Of a stretch of DNA of 64,000 nt, positions 46,201 to 61,200 are shown piece by piece. A model generated the notes under the pieces. It did no database searches. It was not told where the DNA came from and was given only the letters and a program-made list of their open reading frames with translations. Every line of letters begins with the position of its first letter. The first letter of the stretch is position 1. Source of the DNA: Flectonema sp. DT1601 (Eukaryota > Euglenozoa > Diplonemea > Diplonemida > Diplonemidae); contig OZ025822.1 of assembly GCA_964019425.1 (NCBI GenBank), positions 1-64,000 of the forward strand, given 5' to 3'. The position numbers and the translations under genes are program-made.

Positions 46201-49200
46201 ATGACTTGAGCTGCTGGCATTTCACTACATATTGAGGTAAAGTTTACTAAATCAGTAGTAACAACAACACCATAATGACATTGAGAACAAACATCAAACC
46301 AAACAGATCGAAACCCAACTGGAGCTGATGTAGTTAAAATAGTATCTGTGAGTCTTTTTGGTAAACAATTTTGAATTAATTTTATTGTCCGACGTTGTTC
46401 TTCTCTACACTGACTTACAGTATCGAACAACAATCGACATGATGCATGAGCCCATCTCTTATTTGATTCGAACTTATAAAGAAATCCGATACAGGTAATA
46501 GAACACAACGACACGCTTATAACTAAAGTAAGACTATCTATAGCTGACCATTGAGTGTCAAGTAGTTTAGTATGAAATACAATTGTTATAATAATTACAT
46601 GAAGAATTGTACAACAAACAGACAAAGCTCCCCATAAAAACATTGGTTGGGCGACTACAGTAACACAAGTTATTATTATACAAGAATAGATTGCTGGTCC
46701 TTGTACTGAAAGGGAATCATTGTCAAGTGCCATGTGTGATTCGTGAATGATATTAGACAAAAGGAACATTGCTATTACACAAAACTGAATAACATGCTGC
46801 TGAGTCATACACGAGACATGAAGGCTTAGAAATCCTCCGATCACAACACTCGGAAGTGGTGTGCAGTAGTAAGCGAGTCTGAAATCCGCTGCGTGGTTGT
46901 CCGCAACGGCTACATAGATTGCTAGGAATAAGGAAACCCAAAAAGTAGCCACGTGCAATAGAAGAAATGTCGTACGTGATATATAACTCTCTCGGAAAGT
47001 CTGTTCAATAGCAGCATCTTTAAATGAAAGTCCAAACAGAACGAGTGTCGGCATTGCAGGAGTCTCGTAGTCGCCATGCTTTAATAAAGTTTCCAAATCT
47101 TCGGGTTCTTTTACCGTCTGAGCTGATGCAGGAAGATCAGAATTCTTTTCATCTCCAGAAAAAGATGTCGACATCATACTCGAAACTTGTAAGTTCGCCA
47201 ACGCATTCTCTTCAGCAGCACATTTCAGCACTGCTGCTAAAGACCCGAGTCGCTTTGCTCTATAAGTTGATGCGACAACACCTTTTGTTAGTGAAGTTCG
47301 AGTCATGCTTTGAGGTTCGCTTGTTCCTGAAATTGATGATTCCGGTCCAGGGGACTGAGCGCCACTTTGTCCCAATCCAAGTAAACCTCCGGTAGTACTG
47401 TCCCAAGTCATAGTTGATCTCCTAACCCACATTCTTGATGGAGTAACTCCCCTCTGAAGTGGATTGCTTACGTCTTTTGGAGATATCGATGCTGATGTCG
47501 GTGTTTCAGAAAGACTTGCACTTCTCAAGAAACTCGATGATGCTATTGTAGAAGCTGTCGCATTGTTATTCGTGTTACCCATCGTTTCTTCAGAAATAGG
47601 TGTCCCGAGAGGATTTAAAGTCGAAGACAGATCTGTAGAGTCAGATCTCAATGAAGTACTTCGAGTTAGATTTGTTGCAGTATTTGATCCTGAGGTAGGA
47701 GATTCTAAATCGAGACCAACTAGTCCATCATCTCTACAAATACCATCAATACCTGATAGCTTACCAACAGGACTTGTTACTGTCTTTTCTTTTGATTTGT
47801 GAATAACTCCAGTGATAACAGCACCAGTACCAACTATTATTCCCACAGTGAATTGTACAACATACAGAACTACTAACACCTGACCTACATCAGCAATCAG
47901 TTCAGCTGCTACGACTATGCCACCTCCGCATATCAAACAAATTCCGATTCCCAACGGCACCCGTAGGGCCAGTACAGAGCCCGCATCCATAGTTCATGAG
48001 CTTTGATGCAGCTGATGCCCCTGTGAGAGTTGAAATAATAATTGCGACAGAACTCAAACAAGAACTCCCATAAAACAACACAACACCCCCGTCATAGCAA
48101 TCATTTGTACCTGTCAGGTTAGATGTGGTGTTAAGGTTCGGAACCGTCAAAAAGTACTTCAATGAGTCTACAAAACAAGTCTGAAATAAATAATAATAAT
48201 ACAGGCTCTATAAGATATCTATGAAGGGGTTCGATCAACTCGTTTAGGACTACAATAAAGAATACTTTGAGGAAGAGGAATAACTGTTTTTGAGCATATT
48301 TATAAATAATGTAAAAAAATTGTATCAAAAAGTTAACTAATTCAAGCAATTAGTAATTTATGAGACAGTTGACTAAGAATGACAAATAAAGGCGAACGCT
48401 AGGCAAGGTAAACACTCGATCATCACATTAATTGGTTGGATCAATAGTTCTCAAAGTTCCATAAAACTCAACACTTGATAAACAGATACACCACGAAGTA
48501 CTATTAGCACAAGGGGAAGTCAGGCGGATTCGGAAATGTTGAAAGAAGTGTCCAGCTCCAGCTCCTTCTGCAAGAGGCCAAGTATGAGATTGATTAGAAC
48601 CCAAATGTTGATCATTGTGATGCTCTGCGAGAATTATCCAATTCTGTTGATCACCAGAGGCTTCAAGAATCCAATTACGAAGAGCGAAAGCAGAAGATTT
48701 CCGAACACCATGTTCGAGTTTGTACGCTGATGGACGAAGTCTGTATCTGTTGAGATCGAAATCAATATGACATCCACCATTTCCTCCGACAGTACTCCCG
48801 ACATCAGAAGTCATAAAGAATTGACCAGCTGTTGGTTGAACTAAATCTGTAACACAAGCAGTTGATCTATTATGAATAGCAACACTACTTGAAACGTTTA
48901 GTCCTCCTTCTCCTTTATTAATTATGTAGTTAAATACTCCAAAGGGATATCCTCCTTCAGGACAAACTGAAGTAACAGATGATGTAGTTCCCCAAGGCTC
49001 AACAGTACTACTGCAATCATCTAACTGTTCAGTGAGTTCTGAAGGAGGTATTAGAGTGATGTCTGTTGGGTTTGTGTGTTTAGGAATTATTCGAATGTTT
49101 GATATTTCTAACAATCCTTTTGGAAGTACACCACTTCTTACAATTGGAACTATCGGGTGAGGGATAACTAAAGCAGATGACGCATGGGCAATAACATTTC

Positions 49201-52200
49201 TTAAGTACGCAACATTAGAAGAAGTTCCAACGGCATCGGATGATAAACTTTCCTTTAATCTTACCAAACCAGATTCAACAGCAGCTTGTAAAGCTGTAAT
49301 CCTACCTCTCGCAGTATGTAGTTCGTTTATTCCACTTTCTGAAATTGATTTAATTTCTTCTTCCGCTCGTTGTTTTTGATCCGCAAGTTGCTTTCTCAGA
49401 GATTCCGCTTCAACGTCAAGAGCCTTAAACTGACCTTTACTATTGTGTTGAAGTTGGTTAGCGAGGGCTTCTAATTCACTTCCTGCAGCTTTGAGTTGCT
49501 TTAAACTGTTTGATCCGCTATGAGCTGTTTGGAGTATTGATTTATCACCTGAAATATTATGAATATCACATTCAACCAATTGAATACTTGTGATCGCAGT
49601 AAATGTTGTGTTTGGAATAGGAACCGAGTAACTTCCATCACCACCCTCAATAGTTCCCATTAACAGCGGAGGTGTTTCGGATGTTATTTTAGACTCGAAT
49701 ATGTTACCAACAGTACACAACACTCCGTGATTAAGTGGTCCAACAACATCAACAGATGTTACGTTTGATGTAATCAGGTTGTGAAGATATTGTTCAGCTG
49801 ATTTATAAAGAATCTTCCATTTACTGGGTGACACGGCAACAGGTTCTGTTAAAGTTGATATGCTGATCACAACTTTGAGTAACCTGACCATGACTTCACT
49901 GTAGACTTCTCTTTTAACGATGAATATCGTGTGGACTCCTGTACCAAATTCACAAGTTTCAAAATAATGCCCCGGAGAGTTGCAGACTTCGATATAAATA
50001 TTCATGTCGTCTGAATTAATTTCCAAAGTGTCTACCAGTTGATTGATATTTTCGATTGTAATAAAACACTTCTGCGTGTCAGGTGTGACTGATGCTCTGG
50101 TTGCTATCAATTTACTGCAGACCTTCCAAGATTTGATTATTTTAGAAACTTGTTCTAAATTAACTTCACAACTCTCATGTAAAAGTAGTGTTCCTGCAGC
50201 CTGAAAAGTACTCCTTCGAGTAATGTCGCAGTGAATGGCGCAAAGAGTTTTTTGAGTTACTTTTTGTACAAGTTCAATAACAACGCTGTGAGTTGCATTT
50301 AATTTTGGTTCACATCCAATGACCAAAACATCACTTGTGATTGGAGGTTGAAAATTCCTTCCTCCCACACGAATTAAATAGTTGTCGTACAGTTGGTTTA
50401 CAGCTTCCGATGCGGTCGCATTATGATGCCAGAAACAATTCTCTCTCATCACTATTGAAGATACGTTTATCACTGTGCATGTATCGTTTTCACGTCGGAT
50501 ACTATCGTTTAAGTACCATGATGAAAAGTTCCATAAGAAAATACTTCTACTAGTGTTCATTTCATGGTCACAATTTATGCTAAAAAGAACTTCTGCAGGA
50601 GGTACCGTGGATTGAGGTGCTCTGAGGTATTCAATATTTAAAACTATTTTAAGAATCGGTTCTGACGGTGAATCCTTCAAGCAAATATAAACACAGTGAC
50701 TACCTGTTCCAAGAGCCGACGCATGAACTGATGGTGCGTATGTCGCTGTTTGTTCATTTTGAACTGTTGTCATTAGGATTTGTCTTAAGTCATTCGGTAA
50801 TAAGACTTCGTTCTTTAATTTGTTAACTGATTCGAGTGTCACTGTGAAGTCATTTGATGTTATAATCGCTTTCTTTATAAATAACGATACCTGTTCCCAT
50901 GTGCTGGCTTGTGTGTTGGATGAACGTCGTCTCAACCACTCGCAATACAATACTGCTGATTGCACAGCATTGTATCCGATTTCTTTCAGTATTCCAACTA
51001 GTAGTTGTACACTACTCTCTTCCACAATAATCTCTCCCTCTCGACACATACAAGATTCAAACACATCTGTTGGTGTTTGCGCTCCTTGCTCACCATCATC
51101 ATTTTGAGACGCCCTTCGCAACTTTTCCGTTAAATCACTCCAGATCGATCCCGGGTAATCATCATTTTCCAGGTAGTTCATCCCGGATAGACGTGGCCAG
51201 GCAGTTTCCAAAACAGCAATTTGAACGAAGTTGAATTTTAAAAAAACACAAACGAGTGAAAATAAAACCAACGGAGAAGGGAGTAATGCAACAAGTTTTA
51301 TTTGGTATTTTGAAAGTCTAGAATGTAAATCTTGAATGAGTAATGACATTTGAGTTGATGATGATGATGTTGGTGACACCCTGCGTCGCCATTCTGAGAG
51401 GAGGAGACCCGATTGGAGGGAATTGAACTTGAGGTTGTTTTTGAACACGGAATGAAGAGTCTGTGATAGTGCTCCTGACATGTCACTAATTTTAACACCT
51501 GACGATATCATCATTCGATCAGTCATGTCAATCCAGAGTTGATTTCCACTACACGACCCCTGTTCTGATAATTCAGAACTAGTTGCGGATTCCAAGAACT
51601 TTGGCGGAGCCGTAGAATTCGATTCAAAAGTATCACAACTAAAAGTACTACTTCTGGTACTCGGTAATTCAATATCTGGAACTGAGTACATCGCAGGAGG
51701 TGCAATCGGTACAACTGTTAGTAAACTACTGTTGGGAATCGGATGATTATTTAATTCTAAACTACCAGACTTTGAAGGAACTGTAACAGAATCCATCACA
51801 TTATTTAATTCTTTACAAAGTCTTTGACCTTCAGATCTTTGTTCAGTTAACCACATTAAATATGATGTCGGAGTTTCTGCATGTGAAGGTGTTTGAACTA
51901 CTTCTGTTGTCTTTTCTTCTTGTGATCCAATAGCAGTTCTATGTAACTCTTCTCTATTGATTTGTAGGACTCCACTTGTTATGATGTCAGACTGTTGTTG
52001 GATTTGTTGTTTATTTTGTAAGTACGATAATTGTTGTGATTGAAGATTGACATCAGCAGAATGATCAAAATGATGATATCTCTGTGTAGGTTCTGATATC
52101 GTCGTCTGTTCAACTGACGTAACTGACACTCGTCTTGGAGATGGTGAATTCGGAGCTAACGGAGAAGTAAACGATCGAGTGTTCGACAGATCTGTTTGAT

Positions 52201-55200
52201 TGTTATTTTGTTCTACGATTCGATCTTTTAAACTTCCCTTTTCAATCGGAGGAGTGCTGTGAGTTGGAATTTCTGATGTTCGAATCACTTCCTTCTTCGC
52301 AGCGATTGCAATAATCTCAGAAAGTTGTTTCGGATCTTCAACATTTCTATTATCCTGTATGATCTCTACTTTTAGATCTTCTTCTTTATCGAGAGACAGA
52401 ATGATGTTATTATTAATATGAACTACTTTTGTTATCTTCTTCATGCTGAGAGTTCTCTTTACACCTCCGTCTTCATCGCAAATAAATATCATACTCGGTC
52501 CTACCACTACTACTCGACTCCTCTCACCATCACTTTCGATAGTTGATACCACACAAGCGAATATCGTACTACGGTGAGTCCATGCTGCAAAGCTTGGGTG
52601 GATAACTGCCTTTCGGGGAGGCATCGTGTCACTCCTGGTTAAGAATGTAAATATAAAAAATTCACAAAACTAAATCAAACGCCAGTTTGGCAAGGAAGCT
52701 ATTATGTGTCACTGTAGTGGAAGAAAAAATAATAATAATATTGTTTTTTTGTTTATTAAAACAGAACCCAAAACACATGCTAAGGAAATTGACTCCGTTG
52801 CCGCGGTAATAACACGCACTGCCGCGGGGATGGTTTTTTTTTTTTTCTCAAGTGAAATTTCGAAAATCTAGGACTTTTCAACAACAACAAAAAAAAAAAA
52901 CTCCCCTCCGCCATTGAAAAAAATATAAAAAAACACCACAACAAGGGCATCAAAAACCATAAACAGTAGTCATTGGACAGGTGGAAAAACCACACGCGCA
53001 AAGGGTCACGTGGTTACTCCTAAATGGTACTCGACTACTCACGCAATAGTAAGAGCGAGGGTAGGGAACTGCTACCCAAAAGTTCTGAATAGTAAGACAA
53101 CAATTATTTGTCAACATTTAGAGAATACGGTCAGTGGGAGGATGAACTGAAATCCGGGTTTGAATTAATCTCCCTCCGATTTCAACTACTTCTCAAGTAG
53201 ACGTCGTACTCATCTGAGTGACTCAAAATAGTCTCATCACCGACCTCTTAGTAATCTGTTGCAAGAAGACAACAATAATTATTGGAAACACGGATTCAAG
53301 AAAACGTTAGTTTTGGGAGGGAATGATACGTTCTCTAAGGACAACAGAACTATGCATGAGCGATACTCTTGGTTGGCCGAAAGTTTCGGTTTCCCGATGC
53401 CACAATGGCAGCGTATTGCAAATTGAAATTAACACAAAGTTGAAGAAGGGAAGGGGGGAAAAGATATAAACGCGTCTACAAAATTACTATCCTTCACTGC
53501 TGAGAACTAACACAAATTAATTCACAGTCGGCATGCTGCCCAGACACGAATCACGAGGGTCATGTCGTTGGGGGTAACTATTTGATGATCTGTTTTTTAC
53601 GTTCAATAAAAGAAAAAGGGGAAAAAAAGAGAGAAACAAATCGAAACACTTACTTAATGCGAGTCTTGTTGGAAAGTGTGGGAGAGAGCCAGAGCCCTGT
53701 GAACTTACAGACCTCATCATTGTTTATAGTCAGAAAAGTATCCATCGTTTAGTAATTTATCACTAGAAGCTAATTGATAGATCAAATCTCCAATAAGAGT
53801 TTCCCTGTTGAACAACACCTGTTATACTTAGTACCAAATACTTAATAGCCCACTGAGTGAAGAAGGGCTATTTAGAATGTGATTACGACTCGGTGGAGTC
53901 AGATTTTTGATCATCATCATTATCATCTTCATCAAGAGTCTTAGACATCATTACCAGAGCTAATCCGATTACTATCCCGATAGCACCGACATCTTTAACT
54001 CCTGGCTCTTCGAATCCTTTTTCTGTAACAGCCCAATGATGTCCTTTAATTGCGATAATAATCATCGATAACACAGCTGAGGTCACAGGTTGAAGTACTG
54101 TGTAAGCTGATACTATCGAAGCTTTAGCATAACCATTAGCCCAAGTCATTAAACCATAAGCTAACACTGAGTTGAAGAAGATCCAATAAAGAAGAGCGAA
54201 TATCATGGCATTTGGAACACTCCAAGCACCTTTGCAATCGTGTTTTGGACATACGAAATCCAACATTGAGTCGTTTGTGTTGATGACCAGTGCAGTAATT
54301 AACATGAGGAAGCTCGCACTGATGTAAGACCAACCAGTGATGCTAATCGATTCATATTTTTTTGATGACAGTAAAGGTTTTGTTAGAATAACATAACCAG
54401 AAGTAGCAACGCAATTAATAAAAAATAAAATATTAGCGACGACAGGGTTACTCGTACTTCCTGAACTACCACTACTGCTACTACTGCTACCGGAATCATT
54501 GCTTGAAGGGTAAGCAATCATAAAAGCAGCACCACCCACAGCGAAGAGAATTCCTAAAATCTTTTTAACATCAGGTTTCTCATACTGAAGTAGTAGAGCC
54601 AATGCAGTTGTAAATATTGGTTGAGATGGTTGCCAGATCGATCCTGTAGTCGGATCTGAGAGCTTAAGTCCGACAATAAAACAAAATTGATTTAAGAAAA
54701 TACAAACTCCAGCAGCGAGTAGCCTCACCATGTCCTCCCTCTTTGGAGTTTCAAATTTATGAAATCCCGCAATAGCCATGAGTAAAGGTCCAGCAGTACC
54801 TTCTCTAATCAATGCAAACAGTACTGGGTTTGTTCCACTCACTCCAAGCTTACCAACAACAGATCCTCCTCCGAATGATAATTGCGTAGTTATCAAAGCT
54901 AAGTGAACCATCCATGCTGCTGGGCGTTTTGTAATCGAAACTTCATCGTTGATTGCTATCTTGGCATCAGAACCAAGAAGGGAGTCAGTTTCTCTTTCTC
55001 TTGCGTTAAGAGTCATATTATTGTTTTTATCCCTATTGTGAATAGTGGTGATGAGAATGATTCTGACGGAGGTCACAGATCTTCAAGAAGGGGACTCCAT
55101 TTTATATTTCCCCAAAACACCTGTTTTTTTGAGAAAAAAACTGTAAATTATTATTTAATAGTTAACAACAGGGTAGCAGACAGTAATGAATTCTGTCAGC

Positions 55201-58200
55201 GTCGGTATGAAATTGTTTGTATCGCAGAATAAAATCTCCGATTTCCAACTCAAAACCCAAATGGACGAAGTAAGTCACTTGTGAGTGTGAGACGGCATCG
55301 GATGAGATTACGCTCCAAATTTCATTTTCGATTACACAACACTGACACTCATTAACAAGATAGAGGAAGAGAGCAAAAATTCATTCAAGATAAAAATCTT
55401 ATGTTTATATATTTTTTTGTTGGATCGCAGACAGTATACTGGCGCACGGAGGAAAATATAAAACATTTTGAAACATAATAAAACGACACCTAGAATAGTT
55501 TCTTCTCCAAACGTCGGTGCAAAAAGAAAAAAAAAAAAAACAACAACGATCGTACCTCTCGTTATCACAATAAGCCTCAGGAAAAAATAGAATAATTTTA
55601 AATGGTTGAATTTTTATCAGCTGGTTTGTTTGTTTTTTTACAAAATACAGAGCTGATGAAACAAGATTTAACATTTCTTTTTTTTTCTCTCTTTTTTTTT
55701 CTTTAGTTGTTTGTCAACCTGTTAAGGGTGACTTCCGATGCGGGCAACTCAGACTCCTCGTGGTCAGTCTGAGCTGAAAAACATAATTAGTAATTACGTT
55801 AGTAAAGGTTTTTATTTTATTTTGTTTTTTTTTAGCGAAATCTATATTCAAATTCGCAAACACAAAAAAAAAAAAAGATGAGTTGACGTTAGTTAGTTAG
55901 AATACGAGTTTATTCTAAAAAAGTGAACTAAATTAAAATATAAAAAGAGGAAAAATTATAAAAACACATTGTTCCGCTGTTCCATAATACACTTGTGGAA
56001 TACGTAGTTTCAGGAGCCTTACTCTTATACTACTTGTCCCTCTTAGGCCTTCATCAGTAAGTTCTAAGGGACTTCATTCCAGTTAATTAATAAATCAGAG
56101 TTAACGTTAGTTAGTATTAATGGATAGTTAGTTAGCGAGCCCGACATACCATCGAGTACTGGTTAGATAGACACAACAGGGTGGAACGGTTAACCATCTG
56201 TGAGTCCCCAATACTACGACTTTATGTCAAACCTGATCCCTGAGAGGATCACTTTTTTAGCGTAAGCGAGGAATTCTAATGTTCGAGAGACACTGATACC
56301 TCAATGCTTCGGCCTTGACCGGTTCGTTAGCAAAATAACAAAGTTTGGGGAGGGAAAGGAAGTTAGTATCCAATATGACGTGAATGCGACCATATGGACC
56401 TATGGGATATATTGGGAGACGTGAGTTCTCGCGGATGAGATCCAGCGCTGAGATCAGTGCGCGCTGTTCGGCGTTGTAAATCATGAGTGACGGATGGTAG
56501 CGGTGTTGCTTCTTGTAGCACTTGTTCCGGACGACGAGTACTGCCGCGTTGCCACAGTGGTAATTGCCATCCTTGTCCTCGAAATACGAAGCATCAGTGT
56601 ATACTCTGGCAACTGCCGGCGGGAGAGACTCCAACGAAGCGATGGCAAATTTGAGGTTGAGCCCCGAGTCCGGTGACTTTCTGAAATCTCTGTTAGGTAT
56701 AATTATTACGTTGGGTGGTGTTACCCACGGTACTTGGAAATGTTGTAAATACATCTGCGATCTGAGTCGGGGTGTTGGATAGCGTCTGGATGACGTGGTT
56801 CAAAGTGTTTCTGACAAAGGAGTTTCGCACCACCACCCAGAGTAGCCTTTTAATAAACAGCTCACAATTCAAGCAGCAGCACAGATAGAGACTGCTACAA
56901 CGATGTTTGTGCGTTTTTCTTTTTTTTTTTTCCAGACAAACATTGGGTGGTTGGAAAACTTGTCATCGAAATAAAAAAAAAGAGCGAGAAAAGAAAAAAA
57001 AAAACTAAATCTTACCATCAAGAAAATCTTGTAAAACAGGATACCAAAAAGGAGCTGGCCAGTTGTTCACACCATCCATTAGGAGTCTAAATATATCAAG
57101 GTTTACAACACCTTTACTAGTTGCGTGGGAGATGAATCTTCTTGCGTTAGTATCCGTCCAGTACTTTGTATGGTAAGGTCCAATTCCGAGACCTGCTTGA
57201 GAAGTACTGCCAGTAGCGTCTTTGATCTTTAATACATAAATATCAACAGTGATATCTATATCTAAACCACCACCATAGGTACTCATGTCTTGAAGGAATT
57301 GTATTCCTGAATTAGCTAAGACTCCGTACTGGTTGAGTGCTTCAGACCATGATGCGACCCAAATAGACATTGTGAACCCTTCTGCTACGACAATATCATT
57401 CACTGATTTTAGAAATGCAGAGTATGACTTGGCATCTCTATCTCTCGGGTGCTGTGGTTCGTAGTCGAAATTGAATCCAGCGAAACCATACATTTTACCA
57501 ATAGCAACAAGTTGGTTTGCATAACCCGTCGGATCTTTATAAAGTTGATGCATTGTTGTCGCATTTGAAAGACTAATAACAACAGGAACGATAGGAACAC
57601 CAGTTTGTTTGAACATAGAAAGCCATTCATTAACGGCTGTTTGATTTTTCCATCCCTCAAGAGAGCAATTAGGGAGCATCCCAGGACCCCAAGCAGGCTG
57701 AAGCTGACTGAAGACACTCTTGTGTTGTTTCATAGCGTCAGCATTCATTTGATTTAGTGTACTGTTTGTATCATCAATTGACACGTACCAGTTCACAGTT
57801 CTGTTAGCGCTGCTCATGGCAGTTGTAATACATGCGAGTAATGAAGCTGCTTTAAACATTTTGTATTGTGTTGCAGACCTTATAACTGATGCGTGAAGTA
57901 TGAAATAATAAAAACAACGAGAAGACAAGTCTAAAATATTGTATCTGATTGAAATAAACAGTTCTCAGATGACAACATTTGAACATTACACAAATGACGG
58001 AAATGAGAGAGCCATCGTATCAAAAATCAAATCAAAATGGCAACACTCAACAGATACAAGTCCACATCGTAACTTCTTTAGAAATATTAATTTCATAAGT
58101 TAAGCTGAAAATTCAACTTCCTCATCACTGCGAGAGCACTCAGATGGTTCATTGCTCTCTAAGTACGCCTTTGATCGAACTAGAAACGCAGCAGCCTTAG

Positions 58201-61200
58201 TCCTTCCCAGATGAAGGAGTGATTTAGGGATTGAACCCTTCGGATCAAAACAAGTGTAGAATTCAACAAAACAACTACCAGGAGTTGGGGAACTTAATTT
58301 ATAAACGGTTTTCACAGTTGCTCTGACGACAGATGGAAGATGAGGGACGGAAGATTTTTCGACTGATTCAATAAATATAAAAGTTTCATTCCCATTTTGA
58401 ATAGTCTTCGCCTCGTACAACAAATCCCTTTGAGACAGAGGGAATGGTAACCAAATACGAGAATACCCAACAGATGATGTCGATGTCGTCTCAATAAGTC
58501 TCATTTCTAAAATCATGGGATCCATTGACTTCTTAACTTGAAGAACTTGAGGAGTTCCTGACACTACGAAGTCTGCGAATACACTTCTGGAAACTCCAAC
58601 AGTTAATTTTATTAAAACTGCTGGGACTTCACTGCATTCTGGGTCTACGAATGCTTCAACATTTGGTTCTGGATAGCTGAATGGTTTCCAATCCGTGTTT
58701 GATAGTTTACTAATCCATCCAGATACTAATAAATTCCCATCAGATGATGAAATTGAACTTCTTCTGGAGATGCAACTGAGTTCTGTTGTCGCACTCTTTG
58801 CACGAAGGATACTCTGAAGTTGTCTTCTTGCGACACTTGAGATTGCTGGTTTTGAACTGCGTACTGATCTATTCTGAAGACATATAATCTGATCTTGAAT
58901 ACTCTTATCGTTATGCCATATTAATGAACACACTGATCCCATTCCGAGTAGTGTACTAAATTTCCAAAGAACATCAGCAATGTGTTTCTCTAATACCCAT
59001 CCTAACCTATCAGTTACGAGATGATATGAAAATAACAAAACCACAACCCACATTACAACTTCTATCACTTTACTTATCTCTCGAATGCTGCGACAGACTT
59101 CTCCAACTGCCTGCATGAACTCTGAGTTGCTGTGTGACATATTTCTCTTGTTGAGTTGCTGTTATGGTATTGCGTTAGGAGTCGAGTGTTGTGCGGTAAA
59201 GTTATGTTTCAAAAAAAAAAAAAAAAAAAAAAGAAAATGAAAATGAACAAGTGGCATTCCTGTAGAAATTCAAAAGTCAAACTTAATTACTTATCACGTT
59301 ATATAAGACTTGAAACACTGCTTTAGAAAGAACGACGCGTCTGGGTTGATACCCTTATGGATTTTCAACAGAAAAAAAAAAGAGAGTTTTTTTTTTTCGT
59401 ATTTCTTTTTTTTTTTTTTTTTTTTTTTGGTCTCTTTCATCTGAACAATAAATATGACAGAAAACAATACACTTCATTGTAAGCGGAGATGGACAGTGCC
59501 ATATCTCACACACAGAATATCAACACCAGGAGGTAATTAGCTGCTGCTCATTATCTCCGACGGTCTTTTTTATCTTTTTTATCTTTTCGATCTTTTCGGC
59601 GGTCGCGGTCGCGGTCACGGTCCCGTGATGGCTCTCTTCCGCGTTTCTCTTTTTTGTCTTTGTGATGACGCTTTCGACTTGGTGAAGATTCTCTACCTCT
59701 GTTGGAAGTTAATATAATTAGAACAAGTAATCAGAGAGAGTAGTATAAAAGTAACTCAATACAAAACATACCCAAAAGGAACTCTAAAGACATCCTCTTC
59801 ATTATTACTCTCACTATCAGAAGATGGTCGTCGATCACGACGTCTATTACGATGTCTGTCTGAAGAAGATGAAGTTTCTGATCTTCTTCTTCTTCTCCTC
59901 CTGGACCTGTCTCTTCTTCGTCGATCTTTTTTGTCTTTCTTATCTCTTCTGTCACGATCATCTCTTGAGTATTTTTGTGGAGTTCTGACTTCTCGTTTCT
60001 CACCAGGACGGAGTAGGTCAACCTCTACAGCCCTCTCAGCACCAGAATCCAATCGAATTAAATAAAGAGCAGACCCAGCCATTGGAGTAATCGTAATAAT
60101 AGTCGCAGGTAAGGTTGGATATCCGAATTCAAAAAGGTAAACAGAATCAGCTTCACGAAAAGTATGATTTTCAGGTGTTTGCGGAATGTCTACTACCTGA
60201 GGAGTCATTGGGATGGTACCGGGTGATTGAAGTCCGATTTTTGATGGAGAAGCAGCTGCTTTTCTGATTGCACCCAACAAGTCTTCTTTTGATTGTTTAT
60301 TATTTGTGTTGTTTTGTTTATCAGCAACCATTCGAAGGTCATCAATACTTTCATTTAATAATTCAATCGATTCAGTCAGCTGACGTCTAACAGCGTCTTG
60401 ACCTGGTCCAACTGTTTCTAATGCACCACATAAGTTATCTACTTGTGATGTTAATTTTCTTAATAATTGTCCTTCCATGTGTTGACGAATATGGTTTTCA
60501 TCTCTAGTTCCGCTACTTTTAACGAAATCTACAACAGCATCTCTGATGTCTTCATAGATAGCATTAGCTAACAAACCTTTCTCAACATATGGAAACACTG
60601 CTTTCTTGGTAAGGATCACAGCGAACTCTGCCGATGCATCCGAGTGAATGAACCCTAGACTCATTCACTGCTGTGATACCTGGTAGATGGTGTTATGTTA
60701 TGTTACGTTGGTTGTTTTAATTTAAAAGTTCTCTAAAAAAAGGAAAAAAAATATTCCAATGCATTTAAACCTGATTGAAAAAACAAATAAAAATTTTAAA
60801 AAAAAACAGTTCCAAAGATGAGTCTAACAGTAGTGTTTCTTTATCAAACGGCTACACTAAAAAGTCACAAGCAGGGGATTTAATACGGTGCGAAAGGATC
60901 TATCAACCGAGGGGAGATCGTTTTTCTTGTTTCCTTTGTAAAGGTGCAGACACTCTGACTTAACAGAGTGCGTTGGGAGGATTTGTTTCTGTTCTTGCAC
61001 CTCCTTTTGATTTTTTTTTCTTTTTTCAAAAAAAAGTATGCAAATAAACTTAAGAAGGCCTTTTTTCTTTCGTATTTATCCATTAAGCACGAAACAGACT
61101 TTTCGCAAAACGCACTTATTTTTTTTTCCTCTCGTTCTTTTTTTTTTTTTTTTTTCTTTCTCGTTCCACAACACACACGAGACGCAAAAGAAAAAAACAA